In this document: in pieces, positions 12,400-24,300 of the stretch
How the letters are laid out: each line of letters opens with the position of its first letter
How positions within the stretch are numbered: the stretch's first letter is position 1
Source: Blumeriella jaapii
Taxonomy: Eukaryota > Ascomycota > Leotiomycetes > Helotiales > Drepanopezizaceae
Reading direction: 5' to 3'
Assembly: GCA_009599575.1 (NCBI GenBank)
Contig: VWND01000069.1
Location: 1,019,544 to 1,083,543, forward strand
Length of the DNA: 64,000 nucleotides
Position numbers and translations under genes: made by a program
The notes under the pieces: model-generated
What the model saw: only the letters and a program-made list of their open reading frames with translations
Told to the model about the DNA's origin: nothing
Databases searched by the model: none

Positions 12400-12870
12400 A
12401 GCCGCTATCGTTATTTTACGCGAAGCTTTTTATTTTAATATAATTACTTGTTTGTCGTATATTAACCCTTTTGATTTAAAAACCGATTTTATTAGTTTTT
12501 GCGTTTAAATACGCGAAACCGATACCGTTTTTCGATAATTAAATTTTAATTATTATAAAACCGAAAGCCGTAATACGAAAATTATTTTTTTTATTTTTAT
12601 ATTTAAAATTATTATTACGATTATTATTTAAAACGATTTTATAAATCTTAGCGCTATCCAAACCAAAGCAATTATATAAATCGCAGCCGATATAGCCAAA
12701 AACAAACGCTTAATAAATAATGCCGAAAAGTTAGCTCGCCGAATTTATTTTTTTGCTAATAATTTTTGCTTTTAATATACCAGCGATAAATACCGCGCTG
12801 TTAATTGCCCCGATTTTCTTTGGATTAAAAAGATTAAAACCGAAGCAAAAAAATCGGAAAACTAACTGTT
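12400..12870 (+). pseudogene. Gag end with decayed CCHC zinc knuckle
   Basis: Around 12740-12830 the frame reads ARRIYFFANNFCF, a stop, then YTSDKYRAVNCPDFLW. Aligned to the gag knuckle pattern CxxCxxxxHxxxxC, the first and last cysteines remain while the second C and the H have both become Y, each a RIP-type transition. Upstream gag sequence is too damaged to delimit. Confidence 0.6.
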
Positions 12871-12879
12871 TTTGATAAT

Positions 12880-13330
12880 TATTATTATTAAAAACTTTTA
12901 AAAAATAAATTAAAAATATTTGCTTTAAACGGCGTTTCGGAATTATATTTAATATTACTTTGTATTATAATTATTAATAATACATATATTAAAACTTATT
13001 TTTTAAACGATTCCGAAGCTATCGATAATTTTATTAATTATTTTTTCGTATAATATTACGAATTAATTTCTGTTTTATTTATTAATTTACGTAAATTTAC
13101 CGTGGTTAACGAACGTTTTTTTATTTACGGCGACGTTATTTATTAAATCTTTTTTCAAATTAATATCGCCCGTTATACCGAACGAAATACAGCTTTTATT
13201 ATAATACTAGGGAAATACGATTTTATTTTGGGCAAACTTTAGTTTAAAATATATAATTTTTATATTAATTAAATTACGAATACTTTTTGTTTTAATTTAA
13301 ATTTTTGCCGTTTTAATTGTTTATTTTAAA
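12880..13330 (+). pseudogene. Gypsy aspartic protease remnant
   Basis: The frame reads TYFLNDSEAIDNFINYFFV, corresponding to the protease active-site region '...lxDSGATxNFIdxxF' with G changed to E. Downstream GKYDFILGKL matches 'xYDvILGmpWL', the conserved second block. Position between gag and reverse transcriptase supports the call. Confidence 0.65.
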
Positions 13331-13859
13331 ACTTTTATTAATTAGCTATTTCAAATTTAATTTAAAAACGCTATTTTTACAAATCAATCGTTTAATTAAT
13401 TTTTTTTCGCCGTATAAAAGCTGTTGTTTTTAATATTTTATTTTTTTAATCCGGAATCGAAGTATTTTCAGCTTTATTATACGAAATCGATTAACGTTTA
13501 TAAAAACTCGGCGTTATAATTAAAAACGATTTCAATTTTGTATTATTTAAAATAAATTAATTACGACGAAAAATTTTTTAATCTAAACGATAATATTTAT
13601 TAGCTGAATTTTATTTCGCTAAAACTTTTTTAAAAAATATTCGTTTGGCTTTTTAAATTAAACCGTTTATCGATTTTCGAATAAAACTTTTTTAATACTA
13701 TTATTATTATTTAGCCGCTTTCGATTTTATTAAAGCTAATAAATTTGCGTTTTATAAAAAAAGCGTTAATTATACGATAAAACTTCGTTTTGGCGTAGTA
13801 TTTTTATACGATTTTTTGTATAATATATTAGTTAACGAATTTTAAGTTTTACGCGCAAA

Positions 13860-14590
13860 TTTTTAAAAAAAAACCTCGAAAAAAGCTGGATTCGAATTAG
13901 TTTTTTTTTCCGCCGTTTTTTTAGTTTTATTTGCAAAAAAGCCAAAAGGCGAATTACGTTTTTGCGTCGATTATAAAGCTTTTAACGTTATAATAATTAA
14001 AAACCGGTATTTTTTATTATTAGTTTAAAAAATACTTTTTCGATTAAGCAAAGCGAAGTTTTATATTAAATTTAACGTTTTTGCCGCTTTTAATAAAATT
14101 CAAATAAAAAAAAGCTATAAATGGCTTATTGCGTTTAATACGAAATACGGTTTATTCGAATCGTTAATTATATATTTTTTCGGTTTATGCAACGTTTTTG
14201 CTATTTTTTAATTTCGCATAAACGATATTTTACGATTTTATTTAAATATTTTTTGCATAGCTTATATAAACGATATTTTAATTTATTTAAACGATTTTCA
14301 AAAATATAAAAAACACGTTAATTTCGTTTTTTAAGCTTTTTCCGACGCTGATTTGTAATTAAATATAAAAAAATGCGAATTTAAAATTTAAAAAATCGTT
14401 TATTTAAAAATAATTATTTTTATTATTAAAATTAAAATAAACTTTAAAAAATTAAAAACTATTATTAGCTGGAATTTTTCTTTTAACGTTAAAAACGTAT
14501 AAGCGTTTTTAGGTTTTATAAATTTCTACCGACGTTTTATTAAAAGTTTTTTTCGAATCGTTACTTTTTTAATAAATTTAACGAAAAAAA
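13860..14590 (+). pseudogene. Gypsy reverse transcriptase remnant
   Basis: Readable blocks are [20 protein letters not shown], then [27 protein letters not shown], and AYINDILIYLND near 14260-14295 in place of the catalytic YVDDILIYS. The block [15 protein letters not shown] follows. The DD pair has one aspartate changed to N. Several in-frame stops are present, so it is inactive. Confidence 0.85.
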
Positions 14591-14599
14591 ATATTAAAT

Positions 14600-15080
14600 A
14601 AAACTTTAATAATAATTGTATTAAAACCTTCGAGTTTTTTAAATTAGTTTTTACGATTGCATTTACGTTGTTCCATTTTAATTTTAATAAAAAGATATTT
14701 GTTAAAACTAACGCTTTTAATTATATTTTTTCAAAAAAAAATTTTAAAAAAAACGATGCAAAAGTATTTTATTTAATCGCTTTTATATCGAAAAAATTCG
14801 ATTTAGCCGAATACAATTATAAGATTTATAATAAAAAACTTTTCGCTATTATACGTTGCTTCGAAGATTAGCGAGCCGAATTATAAAAAGCTGCTTATTT
14901 AATTCGAATATTTATAAATTATTAAAACTTAAAATACTTTATAACGATTAAGCAATTTAATAAGCGTTAAATACGCTGAAACGAGTTTTTAGCTGGTTTT
15001 GATTTTGTATTTATATTTAAATTTGAAAAACAAAAAAGTAAATTTGATTTTTTAATCCGACGCTTTTAAAATTTGTTTAA
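14600..15080 (+). pseudogene. Gypsy RNase H remnant
   Basis: The open piece at 14668-14871 contains KIFVKTNAFNYIFSKKNFKK and, later, FDLAEYNYKIYNKKLFAIIR, matching '...tDAS..a.gavl' and 'L..aE.NY.i.dkElLAiv'. The strand-1 aspartate has become N. It follows reverse transcriptase without a gap. Confidence 0.82.
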
Positions 15081-15399
15081 AACTTTTTAAACGAAAAAAT
15101 TTAATTCTAAAACCAAACTCTTTTTAAAAAACATTATTTAACCGAAGTTTTAATTGTTTTTTCAGCTTTGTTAAAATAATTCGAAGCAAACGACGAAAAG
15201 TTTTTACGACTTTTAAATAAATATTATTTTATTAATAAATTATAAATCGCTATTAAAAAGAAAATGCTTAAATTAAAAAGTATTTCGAAATTTAAAACGT
15301 TATAATTTTTTAAATACGTTATACGCAATAATAAATTATATTTCCGAAACCGATTTTACGTTTCCGATATATCGAATTTAAATGTTTTTATTCGTATTT

Positions 15400-16250
15400 G
15401 GTTTTTACAAATGGCCTATGATTTAATAAAAACAGGTTATTTTGGCAAAAATAAATTTTACGAAATTATTAATAAAAATTATTATTAGTTATTAATTTCC
15501 GAAAATTGTAAAAAATTTGTTCGCAATTGCAACGGCTGCGTTCGTAATATAAATATTAATTAATATTATTAAAAATTTTTTAAACTTTTGCTTATTTTTT
15601 TACGCTGTTAAAATTATATATTAATTGATTTTATAAGCTTTTTTCCAATAAAAAAGTATAAAAGTCGAAACAATTTAATTATAATAATAATTTGTCGTTT
15701 TATTAAAAAACGATATTATACAATTTATTATATAATTATAAAAGCGATAGATTTAATCAAATTGTTTTGCAAAAATATTTAGCGTTTATATGGTTTTTTC
15801 GATTTTATAATTTTAAACCGAGATTTTTTATTTATTTTACAATTTTAAAAAGTTATTAATTACCGTTTCGAAATTAATATTACGCTATTTATTAGCTTTT
15901 ATTTCGAAATAAACGGCCAAACCGAAAACGCGAACGCTTATTTACTGTTTTATTTAAAATAATTCGTCGAATACGTTTAAAAAAATTGGGAAAACTGATT
16001 TTTTCTAACTGAATTCGCAGCGAATAACGCTGTAAACGCTTTTATCGGATTTTTTTTTTTTTACGCTAATAAAAGTTTTTATTTCCGAATAAGCTTTTTT
16101 TTATTTAAATTTATTTTAGATTTTATTTTACGTATTTTGCAATTAGCAAATACAAAAAAAAACGATTTCGCTAATAAAATAAAAAAGTTAAAATTATTTT
16201 TACGTACAAATCTGATTTTAGCGTTGGCCGACTAGAAATATTATTTTAAT
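15400..16250 (+). pseudogene. Gypsy integrase N-terminal and core remnant
   Basis: FVRNCNGCVRNI near 15515 is the CxxC half of the HHCC finger. Downstream, DLIKLFCKNI and DFIILNRDFLF match 'f...I.rlHG.P..ivSDRg.qF' with SD changed to LN. INGQTENANAYLL near 15910 is the region of the catalytic glutamate (H/P-QTDGQTER.N), and NWFFLTEFAANNAVNAFIGF is the following block. Stops interrupt it repeatedly. Confidence 0.82.
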
Positions 16251-16289
16251 TAATAACGCTAATCAGCTTTTGTTTACAAAATTAGAAAT

Positions 16290-16720
16290 ACCGTGTTTTT
16301 TAATAAACGTAATATAATTTTTATCAAATTAATTAAAAAATTAAATAATAAATTCTACGGTTTTTATAAAATCGCCGAAGTTTTAAGTTCTTACAGTTAT
16401 AAGCTGAAATTACTTTTCGAGCAAAAATTATTATATTTTGTTTTTTATATTAATTTGCTTAAACCTGTTTATAACGATTTTTTTTCAGAGCAAAAAAACC
16501 TTTTTTTTTCATTTGTTTTTATCGACGCAAACGAAAGCTTATTATAAATTATAAACGCTATTTTTAATTTTAAACGAAATTTTAATTTTTTTTATTTAAT
16601 ATAATAGCGTGGCTATAACGCCGAAAATCAATTTTAAAAATTATTAAAAAACGTTGTTAACGTATATAATTTTATAATAAAATTCGCTATTCGTTTTTTT
16701 TAAAAATTTCATTCGACTAA
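16290..16720 (+). pseudogene. Integrase C-terminus and chromodomain remnant
   Basis: The frame at 16293-16547 contains KKLNNKFYGFYKIAEVLSSY and YFVFYINLLKPVYND, the standard gypsy integrase tail ('KL..k..GPF.I......i.PVFHvSlLkP'). Around 16608-16700, WRGYNAENQF and VYNFIIKFAIRFF correspond to the chromodomain core 'vkWrGy...ftWep...na...i..f'. Chromodomains direct insertion into heterochromatin (family knowledge). Confidence 0.75.
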
Positions 16721-16983
16721 ATTAAAATTGGCTAAAATCAAAATTGCTAACAGAAAATATATTAAATCGATAAATAACGAAAATAAGCTTTTATTATCGA
16801 AAAAAGCTTTTACAATTGTTATTAAATACAAAACGATTATTATTAATTTTTTTTTTATTGCAAAAACATTAATTGTTCTGCTTTCGAAACTAAAAAAACC
16901 TGCTTTTTTTTTTTTTTATTATTTTTAGCCGAATTTCGCATTCGTTTACAAATACGCTAATATTATAAGCGAGAGAATTTTGG

Positions 16984-17005
16984 TGGTCACCAACGTTGGT
17001 GACCA
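16984..17005. repeat. Perfect 22-bp palindrome at module 1 start
   Basis: The palindrome is centred on CCAACGTTGG and flanked by GGTCA/TGACC arms. The same site at the starts of modules 2 and 3 is broken by one transition each (GGTTACC in module 2, GGTAACC in module 3). Confidence 0.9.
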
Positions 17006-17017
17006 GTCTTGGCAGAC

Positions 17018-17047
17018 CCTGGTGACCAACTTTCTTTGGTCACCAGG
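17018..17047. repeat. Hairpin with 12-bp stem and CTTTCT loop
   Basis: The stem is CCTGGTGACCAA against TTGGTCACCAGG with six loop bases CTTTCT. It is the founder form of the imperfect GGTAACCGACTTTCTTTGG motif in later array units. The module 2 equivalent has the loop in the opposite orientation. Confidence 0.9.
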
Positions 17048-18121
17048 TCGGTTTTTTCGCAAAAATTATTCGATTTGAAAAATAAAATTATATTCGTATT
17101 CAGCTTATTAATTAATTATCTTTTGTACGCAAAAGCTTACAAATACTATTAATTAATTAAAAAGTTATTACTACCCCCTTCTAACCCTAATCTTGGCAAA
17201 CCCTGGTAACCAATTTTCTTTGGTCACCAGGTCGGTTTTTTCGCAAAAATTATTCGATTTTAAAAATAAAATTATATTTGTATTCAACTTATTAATTATT
17301 AATCTTTTGTACGCAAAAGCTTATAAATACTATTAATTAATTAAAAAGTTGTAATAACCCCCCCTCTAACCCTAATCTTAGCAGACCCTGGTAACCGACT
17401 TTCTTTGGTCACCAGGTCGGTTTTTTCGCAAAAATTATTCGATTTTAAAAATAAAATTATATTTGTATTCAACTTATTAATTATTAATCTTTTATACGCA
17501 AAAACTTATAAATACGATTAATAAATTAAAACGTTGTAATAACCCCCCCCTCTAACCCTAATCTTGGCAGACCCTGGTAACCGACTTTCTTTGGTCACCG
17601 GTCGGTTTTTTCGCAAAGATTATTCGATTTTAAAAATAAAATTATATTTGTATTCAACTTAATAATTATTAATCTTTTATACGCAAAAGCTTATAAATAC
17701 GATTAATAAATTAAAAAGTTGTAATAACCCCCCCCTCTAACCCTAATCTTGGCAGACCCTGGTAACCGACTTTCTTTGGTCACCAGGTCGGTTTTTTCGC
17801 AAAAATTATTCGATTTTAAAAATAAAATTATATTTGTATTCAACTTATTAATTATTAATCTTTTATACGCAAAAGCTTATAAATACGATTAATAAATTAA
17901 AAAGTTATAATAACCCCCCCTTCTAACCCTATTTTTGGCAGACCCTGGTACCCGACTTTTTTTGGTCACTAAATCGGTTTTTTCGCAAGAATTTTTCGAT
18001 TTTAAAAATAAAATTAAATTCGTATTTAGCTTACAAATTATTAATATTTTATGCGCAAAAGCTTATAAATATTATTAATTAATAATAACGTTATTTAAGT
18101 CCCTACTGCTTTTTTCTTTTC

Positions 18122-18252
18122 AGCTTATTTCTCGATTAATCGGCGCAGCCAACCCTCCTTTTCTTTTAAGCTTATTTTTCGAATTATTCGATGCTGCCCC
18201 CCCCCCCTTCCTCTTAGCTTAATTTTCGAATTAATCGAAGCTGCCACTTTTC
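18122..18252 (+). repeat. Three 47-bp direct repeats
   Basis: AGCTTATTT or AGCTTAATT starts at 18122, 18169 and 18216, each followed by TCGA.TTA.TCG and GC(A/T)GCC. The unit contains TTCGA/TCGAA arms. It is found only in module 1; modules 2 and 3 have deletions across this interval. Confidence 0.75.
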
Positions 18253-18454
18253 AATTTATAATATAAATTTCGAAAAAATCGATATAGCCATTTATTTATT
18301 AATAATTAATCGATTATGAAAAATCAAATTCAAAAAATATAAAATTTCAATTCGTTTATAATATATATCTTTTGTTAAATTTTAAATTACAACAAATCTT
18401 TTCGAAATTATACAATAATAATATATATATATAATTCGATTAAATATTAATCGT
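18253..18454. other. Unassigned AT-rich spacer, partly shared with module 3
   Basis: No gene is seen. From about 18401 (TCGAAATTATACAATAATAA) the sequence matches module 3 from 49387, so this is a normal module component lost from module 2. Confidence 0.6.
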
Positions 18455-20511
18455 AAAATAAGCGTTCGTAAAATCAAAAAACAGACTAATAATAGCTCGG
18501 CTTTATAGCTTAATTTTACAGCTTGCGGTATTCGTATTTACTGATAAAATACCAGCCTATTTTTTAATAAAACTTTATAAATCTATTTATTTTTAAAAAT
18601 TAATATTAAAACTTATATAATTTCTTTTATTTTATACAATTCGATTGATTATTAATCGTAATGCAAACGTTCTACGAATTGACGCACGGACCAAAAATAG
18701 CTTCGCTCCAAAGCCCAATTCTACAGCCTGCGGTATTCGTATTTACTAGTAAAACACCAGTCCATTTCTTAATAGAATCGTCTATATATTTTTATATTTG
18801 GGTTATTAATATTAAAACTTATTTAATTCTTTTTATTTTGTACAATTCGATTTATTATTAATCGCAATGCAAACGTTCTACGAATTAAAGCACGGACCAA
18901 AAATAACTTGGCTCCAAAGCCTAATTCTACAGCCTGCGGTATTCGTATTTACTAGTAAAACACCAGCCCATTTCTTAATAAAATCGTCTAATTTTTTTAT
19001 ATTTGGGTTATTAATATTAAAACTTATTTAATTCTTTTTATTTTGTACAATTCGATCTATTACTAATCGCAATGCAAACGTTCTACGAATTAAAGCACGG
19101 ACCAAAAATAACTTGGCTCCAAAACCTAATTCTACAGCCTGCGGTATTCGTATTTACTAGTAAAACACCAGCCCATTTCTTAATAAAATCGTTTAATTTT
19201 TTTTTATATTTGGGTTATTAATATTAAAACTTATTTAATTCTTTTTATTTTGTACAATTCGATTTATTATTAATCGCAATGCAAACGTTCTACGAATTAA
19301 CGCACGGACCAAAAATAACTTGGCTCCAAAGCCTAATTCTACAGCCTGCGGTATTCGTATTTACTAATAAAACACCAGCCCATTTCTTAATAAAATCGTT
19401 TAATTCTTTTTATATTTGGATTATTAATATTAAAACTTATTTAATTTTTTTTATTTTGTACAATTCGATCTATTACTAATCGCAATGCAAACGTTCTACG
19501 AATTAAAGCACGGACCAAAAATAACTTGGCTCCAAAGCCTAATTCTACAGCCTGCGGTATTCGTATTTACTAGTAAAATACCAGCCCATTTCTTAATAGA
19601 ATCGTCTAATTTTTTTATATTTGGGTTATTAATATTAAAACTTATTTAATTCTTTTTATTTTGTACAATTCGATCTATTACTAATCGCAATGCAAACGTT
19701 CTACGAATTAAAGCACGGACCAAAAATAACTTGGCTCCAAAGCCTAATTCTACAGCCTGCGGTATTCGTATTTACTAGTAAAACACCAGCCCATTTCTTA
19801 ATAGAATCGTCTAATTTTTTTATATTTGGGTTATTAATATTAAAACTTATTTAATCCTTTTTATTTTGTACAATTCGATCTATTACTAATCGCAATGCAA
19901 ACGTTTTACGAACTGACGCACGGACCAAAAATAATTTGGCTCCAAAGCCTAATTCTACAGCCTGCGGTATTCGTATTTACTAGTAAAACACCAGCCCATT
20001 TCTTAATAAAATCGTTCAATTCTTTTTATATTTGGGTTATTAATATTAAAACTTATTTAATTCTTTTTATTTCATATAATTCGATTTATTATTAATCGCA
20101 ATGCAAGCGTTTTACGAACTGACGCACGGACCAAAAATAGCTTGGCTCCAAAGCCTAATTCTACAGCCTGCGGTATTCGTATTTACTAGTAAAACACCAG
20201 CCCATTTCTTAATAAAATCGTTCAATTTTTTTTATATTTGGGTTATTAATATTAAAACTTATTTAATTTTTTTTATTTTATAAAATTCGATTTATTATTA
20301 ATCGCAATGCAAGCGTTTTACGAACTGACGCACGGACCAAAAATAGCTTGGCTCCAAAGCCTAATGCTACAGCCTGCGGTATTCGTATTTACTAGTAAAA
20401 TACCAGCCCATTTCTTAATAAAATCGTATAATTCTTTTTATATTTGAATTATTAATATTAAAACTTATTTAATTTTTTTATTTTATACAATTCGATTTAT
20501 TATTAATCGCA
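18455..20511 (+). repeat. ~206-bp tandem array, module 1 (about 10 units)
   Basis: Units start at ATGCAAACG or ATGCAAGCG at 18661, 18867, 19073, 19279, 19485, 19690, 19895, 20101 and 20306, preceded by one degenerate unit at about 18455. A conserved core reads TACAGCCTGCGGTATTCG. In some units a 66-codon frame beginning MQTFYELTHGP spans almost the whole unit; in others it is broken by 1-nt indels. This argues against a maintained protein. Confidence 0.93.
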
Positions 20512-20920
20512 ATGCAAACGTTCAGAAAATCGTGCACGGTCGCAAAATTTAACTTTCGCTTAAACTTATATTCGCTTAATCCTATACACGCACAAAATAA
20601 ACTTTAAAAAATTATATATTTTATATAATTTAATCGATCGTATGCTTTCGGAACAAAAGTCCTAAAACACTTATAGTATAGTGGTTGATAGTTTCTGTAG
20701 ATTCAATTCCTTCGTTACCCTATTAAAAACCCGTAAAGCCACGGGAAAAGGGTTGCCAGGCGTTCTGCTTTAATACTCCGCCACTCTACTTATAAAATCT
20801 AATTGCATACAAATTCTATAGCTCCGGCCCGTGAATTGTCCCACGGGGTTTTGTATATATGGTAAATAAATATGAGTCGGTGTATCAATCTGCCCTTTGC
20901 TGTAAGTGTCTTTTTTGTAA
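20512..20920 (+). ncRNA. Conserved structured block upstream of TLH, module 1 (pol III-like boxes)
   Basis: It is more GC-rich than its surroundings and present once per module. A box-like TAGTATAGTGG lies at 20674-20684 and B box-like GATTCAATTCC at 20700-20710, both with RIP changes relative to module 3. Hairpins CCCGT/ACGGG and CCCGTG/CACGGG follow. It could be a tRNA-derived SINE relic, a small RNA gene, or the promoter and leader of TLH. No transcript evidence is available. Confidence 0.4.
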
Positions 20921-21060
20921 TTTAATTTAATTAATTAAAGTTTTCGAATAATTTATTTAATTAAAGTTTTCGAATAATTTATTTAATTAAAGTTTTCGAA
21001 TAATTTATTTAATTAAAATTATCGTTGCTATAGGCTACGCGAAAACTTTAATTAATTAAA
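20921..21060 (+). repeat. AT-rich ~27-bp minisatellite upstream of TLH, module 1
   Basis: Repeats of TTAATTAAAGTTTTCGAATA occur about four times and end in a copy next to GCTATAGGCTACGCG. The same minisatellite stands at 33991-34137 and 50663-50813. Confidence 0.85.
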
Positions 21061-21079
21061 GTTTTGAAAATTTTTCAAA

Positions 21080-21241
21080 ACCACACACACCACCCAAATT
21101 ATCAAAACTCCCAAAACCCCCCCCCAAAACCCCCAAAACCACCAAAACCTCCAAAACCTCCAAAACCCCCAAAACTACCAAAACCACCAAAACTTCCAAA
21201 ACTCCCAAAACTCCCAAAACTTCAAAAACTTCAAAAAAACC
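21080..21241 (+). repeat. C-rich CCAAAAC minisatellite, module 1
   Basis: A run of CCAAAAC(C/T)-type 9-bp units is translatable as repeated Pro-Lys. A stop separates it from the TLH start at 21311 here, so in this copy it cannot be part of the helicase frame. Confidence 0.85.
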
Positions 21242-21310
21242 CCTAAAAAAACTTATTTTTATTTTCTTCGAATTTCTTCGATTATACGATTTTTTTTAAA
21301 AAAATTCGAT

Positions 21311-24300
21311 ATGTCAAACATTCAAGTATTTTCCACCCTTTTGATAAACAGCGCTAATATTCATTATTTTAGTAACTTTCGTACTACTAACGATTTAAAT
21401 CCTAAACAAACGTTTCAAGATTTACCTGATTTTCAATTTTTATTTTATTATATAGATTTTGAATTATTGCTTTGTTTATTTTGTAATTCATTTATTACTG
21501 GATTTAAACAATATATACGTAAAAACTATTTCCATTCAATTTCAAAAAACGATCGAAATAAATTAATTAAACAAAGCTTAATTATTTATCAATCGTTAAA
21601 AATCGAATCTTTAAAAAACAGTTTAGAATTAATACGACTTTTTACATTAAAATTCGATTTAAAACCTTTTTCAGAATTCGAAATATCGCAAAACAATTTT
21701 AAATGCGATTTTTGTTTTTTAATTTTAGCAAATCGTATAAATATCAAAAAATATATTAAAAAAATTTATACAAATAAAATCGAGATTATTATTGCAAATA
21801 ATATTAGTAAATATTATTTAATTGTAATTATTCAATCATTTGAAAAAAATAAATGGTATTTCGAAGTTAAACAAATTAATAATTCAGTAAACGAAATCGA
21901 AAATAATATTTATTTTAATAAGATTTCAAAAAATTTACTATTTGATTTGTTAATAGCTTAAAATTTATTAATCGAAGAATTAAATTTGAAAAAATCTTTA
22001 TTCTACGAAAATTTAAATTCGTCTAAAATAAATCTTAGCGATAATTTAACTAATTTTCAAACAAAAACTCGATATGCTGAATTTATTCAAAATTATAAGC
22101 CGCAAAAATTATACGATTTATATGAATTATATAATTAAAATAAAAACGACGAATTAATTAAATTTATAATCGATAATATTTAAGAAATTCTTTATTTAAA
22201 TTTAAATAAAATTACTTGGATAAATAAAAGTTATTTAAATATTTTAAATAGTTTTAAGCCTAATAAAATAGGTAATAAAAAATTTAAAATATTACTTACA
22301 TCGAAATCTCGCGTCGATTATTCTGCTTTTTTTAATAATTTTATTACTTTTTTCTTTCGTAGTTATAATTTAAAATTATATAAAACTAGTAAACCGATTT
22401 TTAAAATCGATACAAAACTAAAAGAAAAAATTAACGATTTATTATTACAAGCGATTAATTATATAAACGATCCAAAAATTAAAGTTTTATCGAAAGATTT
22501 CACAAAAACTATTAATCGAAATATAAATAAAGCTTATAATAATCGAATTTTAATCGACGATTTATCGAATAATAATTCTGAAATTAAATTCGATAATTTT
22601 ATAAGCAATAAATCTATATTATCGGATAATAGCAATTTAAATAATATTAGTAATAATAGCAATACTTCGAATAATTCTTAATCTTTTGAAAGATTATCAA
22701 ACGTAAATACAAAGCAAAATTCTTATATTTCATTTTTAAAAAAATATAAAAATTCTAAAACTGATCGTAATCCTTTATTAATCGAATTTCAAAAATTATT
22801 AAATAATATTATTTTTGAAATTTTAATTCAAAAACAAGATTTAAATATATTCGAAAGTCTTATTAACGCTTATTTTGCAATTAAAAGTTTAAAATCTAAT
22901 TTTATTTTACGAAATACTCTAGATTTATCTGGTTATTATTTTAAATTTATATATTACTCGCAATTAATATTTTTAAATAAAGCTATAAATATTTTTGTTT
23001 GTAATTTTCAAAGTAATTTAAATGATATTTTAATTAAATTAATAAATAATTTTTTTAAAAATAATTCGAATACTGCATTAAGCGAATTGCTATTACACCG
23101 ATCGTTTTGTTTTATTGTAAATAAAAATCTTTCAAGCAATAGCAATGTTACAATTTATAATTTGACTGAAAATACAGTTAGTTATAAAAACGTTGTTTTA
23201 AGTATTAACAATTTGCGATTTGTATTTAAAAAATTAATTTTAAAAACCGAGCAAATATTAAAAAACGATTTTCTTTTTAATATTTCAGAAAGCGAATATA
23301 ATTATATTACGTTAAATGATTTTGCAAAATACGAAAATCGTAATAATACGACGCCTTTTTTATCTTTTAAAAATTTACATTCTAATAAAAAAGCAAACGA
23401 TAAATAATTATTTAATAAAATTATTAAATCGTTAGAATTACGAGCTCGTTTTTATAATTTTTCGAATCAAAAATTACAAATTAAACCCCAAGCAATTAAA
23501 ACTTATTTAAAATTAAATTTTAATTTAAAAAAATTATTTTTAATTAATTTTTATTTAAATTATGGTTTATCTATTCGAAAAACCGAACTTACTTCATTTA
23601 GAAATTGTAATTCGCGTAAAAATAAAAAAGAATTATTTCTTAATATTGGAAGTGGTTTATTTATTATAAATATTAGTAAATTTAAATCGCAATATTCTAG
23701 TGAAAAGCTAGCTTCGAATATAAGATATATTTCTTTAAAAATTAGTATTTTAATATTATATTATATAGTTTTAGTAAAACCATTTATTAAAATATTAAAT
23801 ATTAGTATTTCGGCGAATAATAATTAATATAAAACAGTTAGTGCTTATTTTTTTTATATAAACAAAAGATTTTTAAAATCGGCCGATATTTTTAATTATT
23901 TAAAATCATTTTGTTTAATAAAAATTAATCAACCTTTAATTATTCAAAAATATCGTCAAATTATTATAATTATTATTAAATATTTTATAAAAAAAAATCT
24001 TAATATTAATTCTATTACATTAATTAATTCTAATAATAGTTTTACGAATAATAAGCTTTAAACGAATCAAATAAATTATTCGTTAATAATTAAAGAATTA
24101 AATTATGGCCGTAATTCGAATACTTTCGAAAATACGCGAGGCGATTTGCAATCAAAGTATTTACAATTTTGCTTTCGTTATTTTGATTTTTTCGGCTTAA
24201 ATAATAAAGAAATTATTAATAATTCATTTTTAAATAATTTCGATATTATTAATAAAATTAAAATTAATAAAAATAAGACTGAATCTTTGACTTTTGCATT

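Larger units (their letters stand above)
11414..16956 (+). mobile_element. Second chromovirus remnant, plus strand, LTRs not found
   Basis: Consecutive gypsy domains can be followed on the plus strand: gag knuckle (~12750), protease (~12950), reverse transcriptase (~13910-14340), RNase H (~14670), integrase (~15400-16550) and a chromodomain (~16600). It is a different family from copy A, since no nucleotide similarity is visible. No LTR pair could be recognised: the left boundary is lost beyond copy A's insertion and the right side stops exactly where module 1 begins. It is severely RIP-mutated. Confidence 0.82.
16957..18105 (+). repeat. ~185-bp telomere-like tandem array, module 1 (6 units)
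   Basis: Units are recognised by (G/A)GCA(G/A)ACCCTGG at 17011, 17195, 17380, 17565, 17751 and 17937, a period of 184-186 bp. Each later unit is preceded by a C-run and a form of TCTAACCCTAATCTTGG, which includes one and a half telomere-type CCCTAA repeats. Units also contain a GGTNACC...GGTCACC inverted pair and TTTTTTCGCAAAAATTATTC. The first unit has the most symmetrical hairpin and the last is the most degenerate. Confidence 0.92.

Noticed and set aside
17011..18105. CRISPR-like array
   Set aside because: Whole ~185-bp units are repeated without unique spacers, and the setting is eukaryotic.
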